From positions 1 to 13,130 of the forward strand of contig JANQIJ010000075.1 of assembly GCA_028282185.1 (NCBI GenBank): a stretch of 13,130 nucleotides of DNA, read 5' to 3'. Under the pieces are notes generated by a model. The model made no database searches and was not told the origin of the DNA. It worked only from the letters and a program-made list of their open reading frames with translations. The stretch comes from Rhodospirillales bacterium. Lineage in GTDB: Bacteria > Pseudomonadota > Alphaproteobacteria > Rhodospirillales > Casp-alpha2. The translations under genes were made by a program, and so were the position numbers. Below, piece after piece: positions 12,916 through 13,130 of this stretch (position 1 is the first letter of the stretch; the number at the start of each line of letters is the position of its first letter).

Positions 12916-13130
12916 ATGGTGAACACGGTTCAGATCAATAATCCCCATGCCGACCGCCCGACGACCTTGGGCGAACGGTTGCTGCGCGAGGCCCGCGACG
13001 GCCGGGACCGCCCGACGTCAAACGGCTCAGAACCGGCGGCCGGCGGCCGGGTGATCGAGGATACGGTCGAACTGTCCGACGGCGCCAAAGCGGTGAACTT
13101 CGCCCGCGGCCATGAGCGGGCCGAGGAAAT
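12916..13130 (+). CDS. Hypothetical protein, N-terminal part (runs off right edge)
   Basis: An open frame from ATG 12916 runs to the window edge without a stop, giving 71 residues. It is polar and probably flexible at first (NPHADRPTTLGERLLREARD). Residues 46-66 read VIEDTVELSDGAKAVNFARG, in which VELSDGAK resembles the V-X-LS-X-X-A motif of small alphaproteobacterial and FlgM-like proteins. That likeness is weak. No signal peptide or membrane segment is present. Codon use is GC-rich at third positions, as in real genes here. No strong ribosome binding site is visible. GTG at 12919 is an alternative start. It diverges from the DUF1223 operon. Confidence 0.6.
   Translation, partial: MVNTVQINNPHADRPTTLGERLLREARDGRDRPTSNGSEPAAGGRVIEDTVELSDGAKAVNFARGHERAEE

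Overview
The window is high-GC bacterial DNA, most likely from an alphaproteobacterium of the Rhodospirillales type. This rests on the overall protein flavour: folate-dependent TrmFO, a DUF1223 protein, an RT0821/Lpp0805-like surface lipoprotein, an IclR-controlled acyl-CoA module, dense packing and GC-rich third codon positions. The genus cannot be settled from the sequence alone. I see no rRNA, tRNA, CRISPR array, transposase or phage gene.

Layout. Bases 1-1799 (minus strand) hold trmFO followed by a GTGA-overlapping FkbM-type methyltransferase that runs off the left edge. Bases 1930-3802 (plus) hold a 461-residue pentapeptide-repeat protein and a membrane-anchored rhodanese-like protein with an atypical active-site loop. 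Bases 3815-5743 (minus) hold a visibly AT-richer, unrecognised 642-residue membrane protein that looks horizontally acquired. Bases 5950-7527 (plus) hold the two subunits of a class I CoA-transferase-like enzyme whose beta subunit lacks the usual catalytic glutamate. Bases 7716-8015 hold a small hydrophilic protein gene, followed by a hairpin-rich 3' stretch ending in a strong intrinsic terminator at about 8109-8145.

Bases 8259-11578 form a divergent catabolic module. An IclR regulator on the minus strand faces an acyl-CoA dehydrogenase plus a CaiB/BaiF CoA-transferase on the plus strand. The shared intergenic region carries three TGAAAT/ATTTCA half-sites, including a perfect 9+3+9 palindrome that overlaps the predicted iclR -10 box. 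The likely logic is that the CaiB-type enzyme moves CoA onto a carboxylic acid, the dehydrogenase desaturates the acyl-CoA, and IclR gates both genes with an acid or CoA-ester ligand. The substrate is unknown.

Bases 11575-12830 (minus) hold a DUF1223 thioredoxin-fold exported protein overlapping a small lipoprotein gene. The lipoprotein stop codon interlocks with the convergent CaiB-family stop on a shared TTAA. A plus-strand gene of unknown function starts at 12916 and runs off the right edge.

No complete, obviously new multi-gene system is visible. The best candidates for undescribed biology are the AT-rich 642-residue protein with a distinctive C-terminal module, the CoA-transferase pair lacking the catalytic Glu, and the small gene at 7716 with its structured 3' region.
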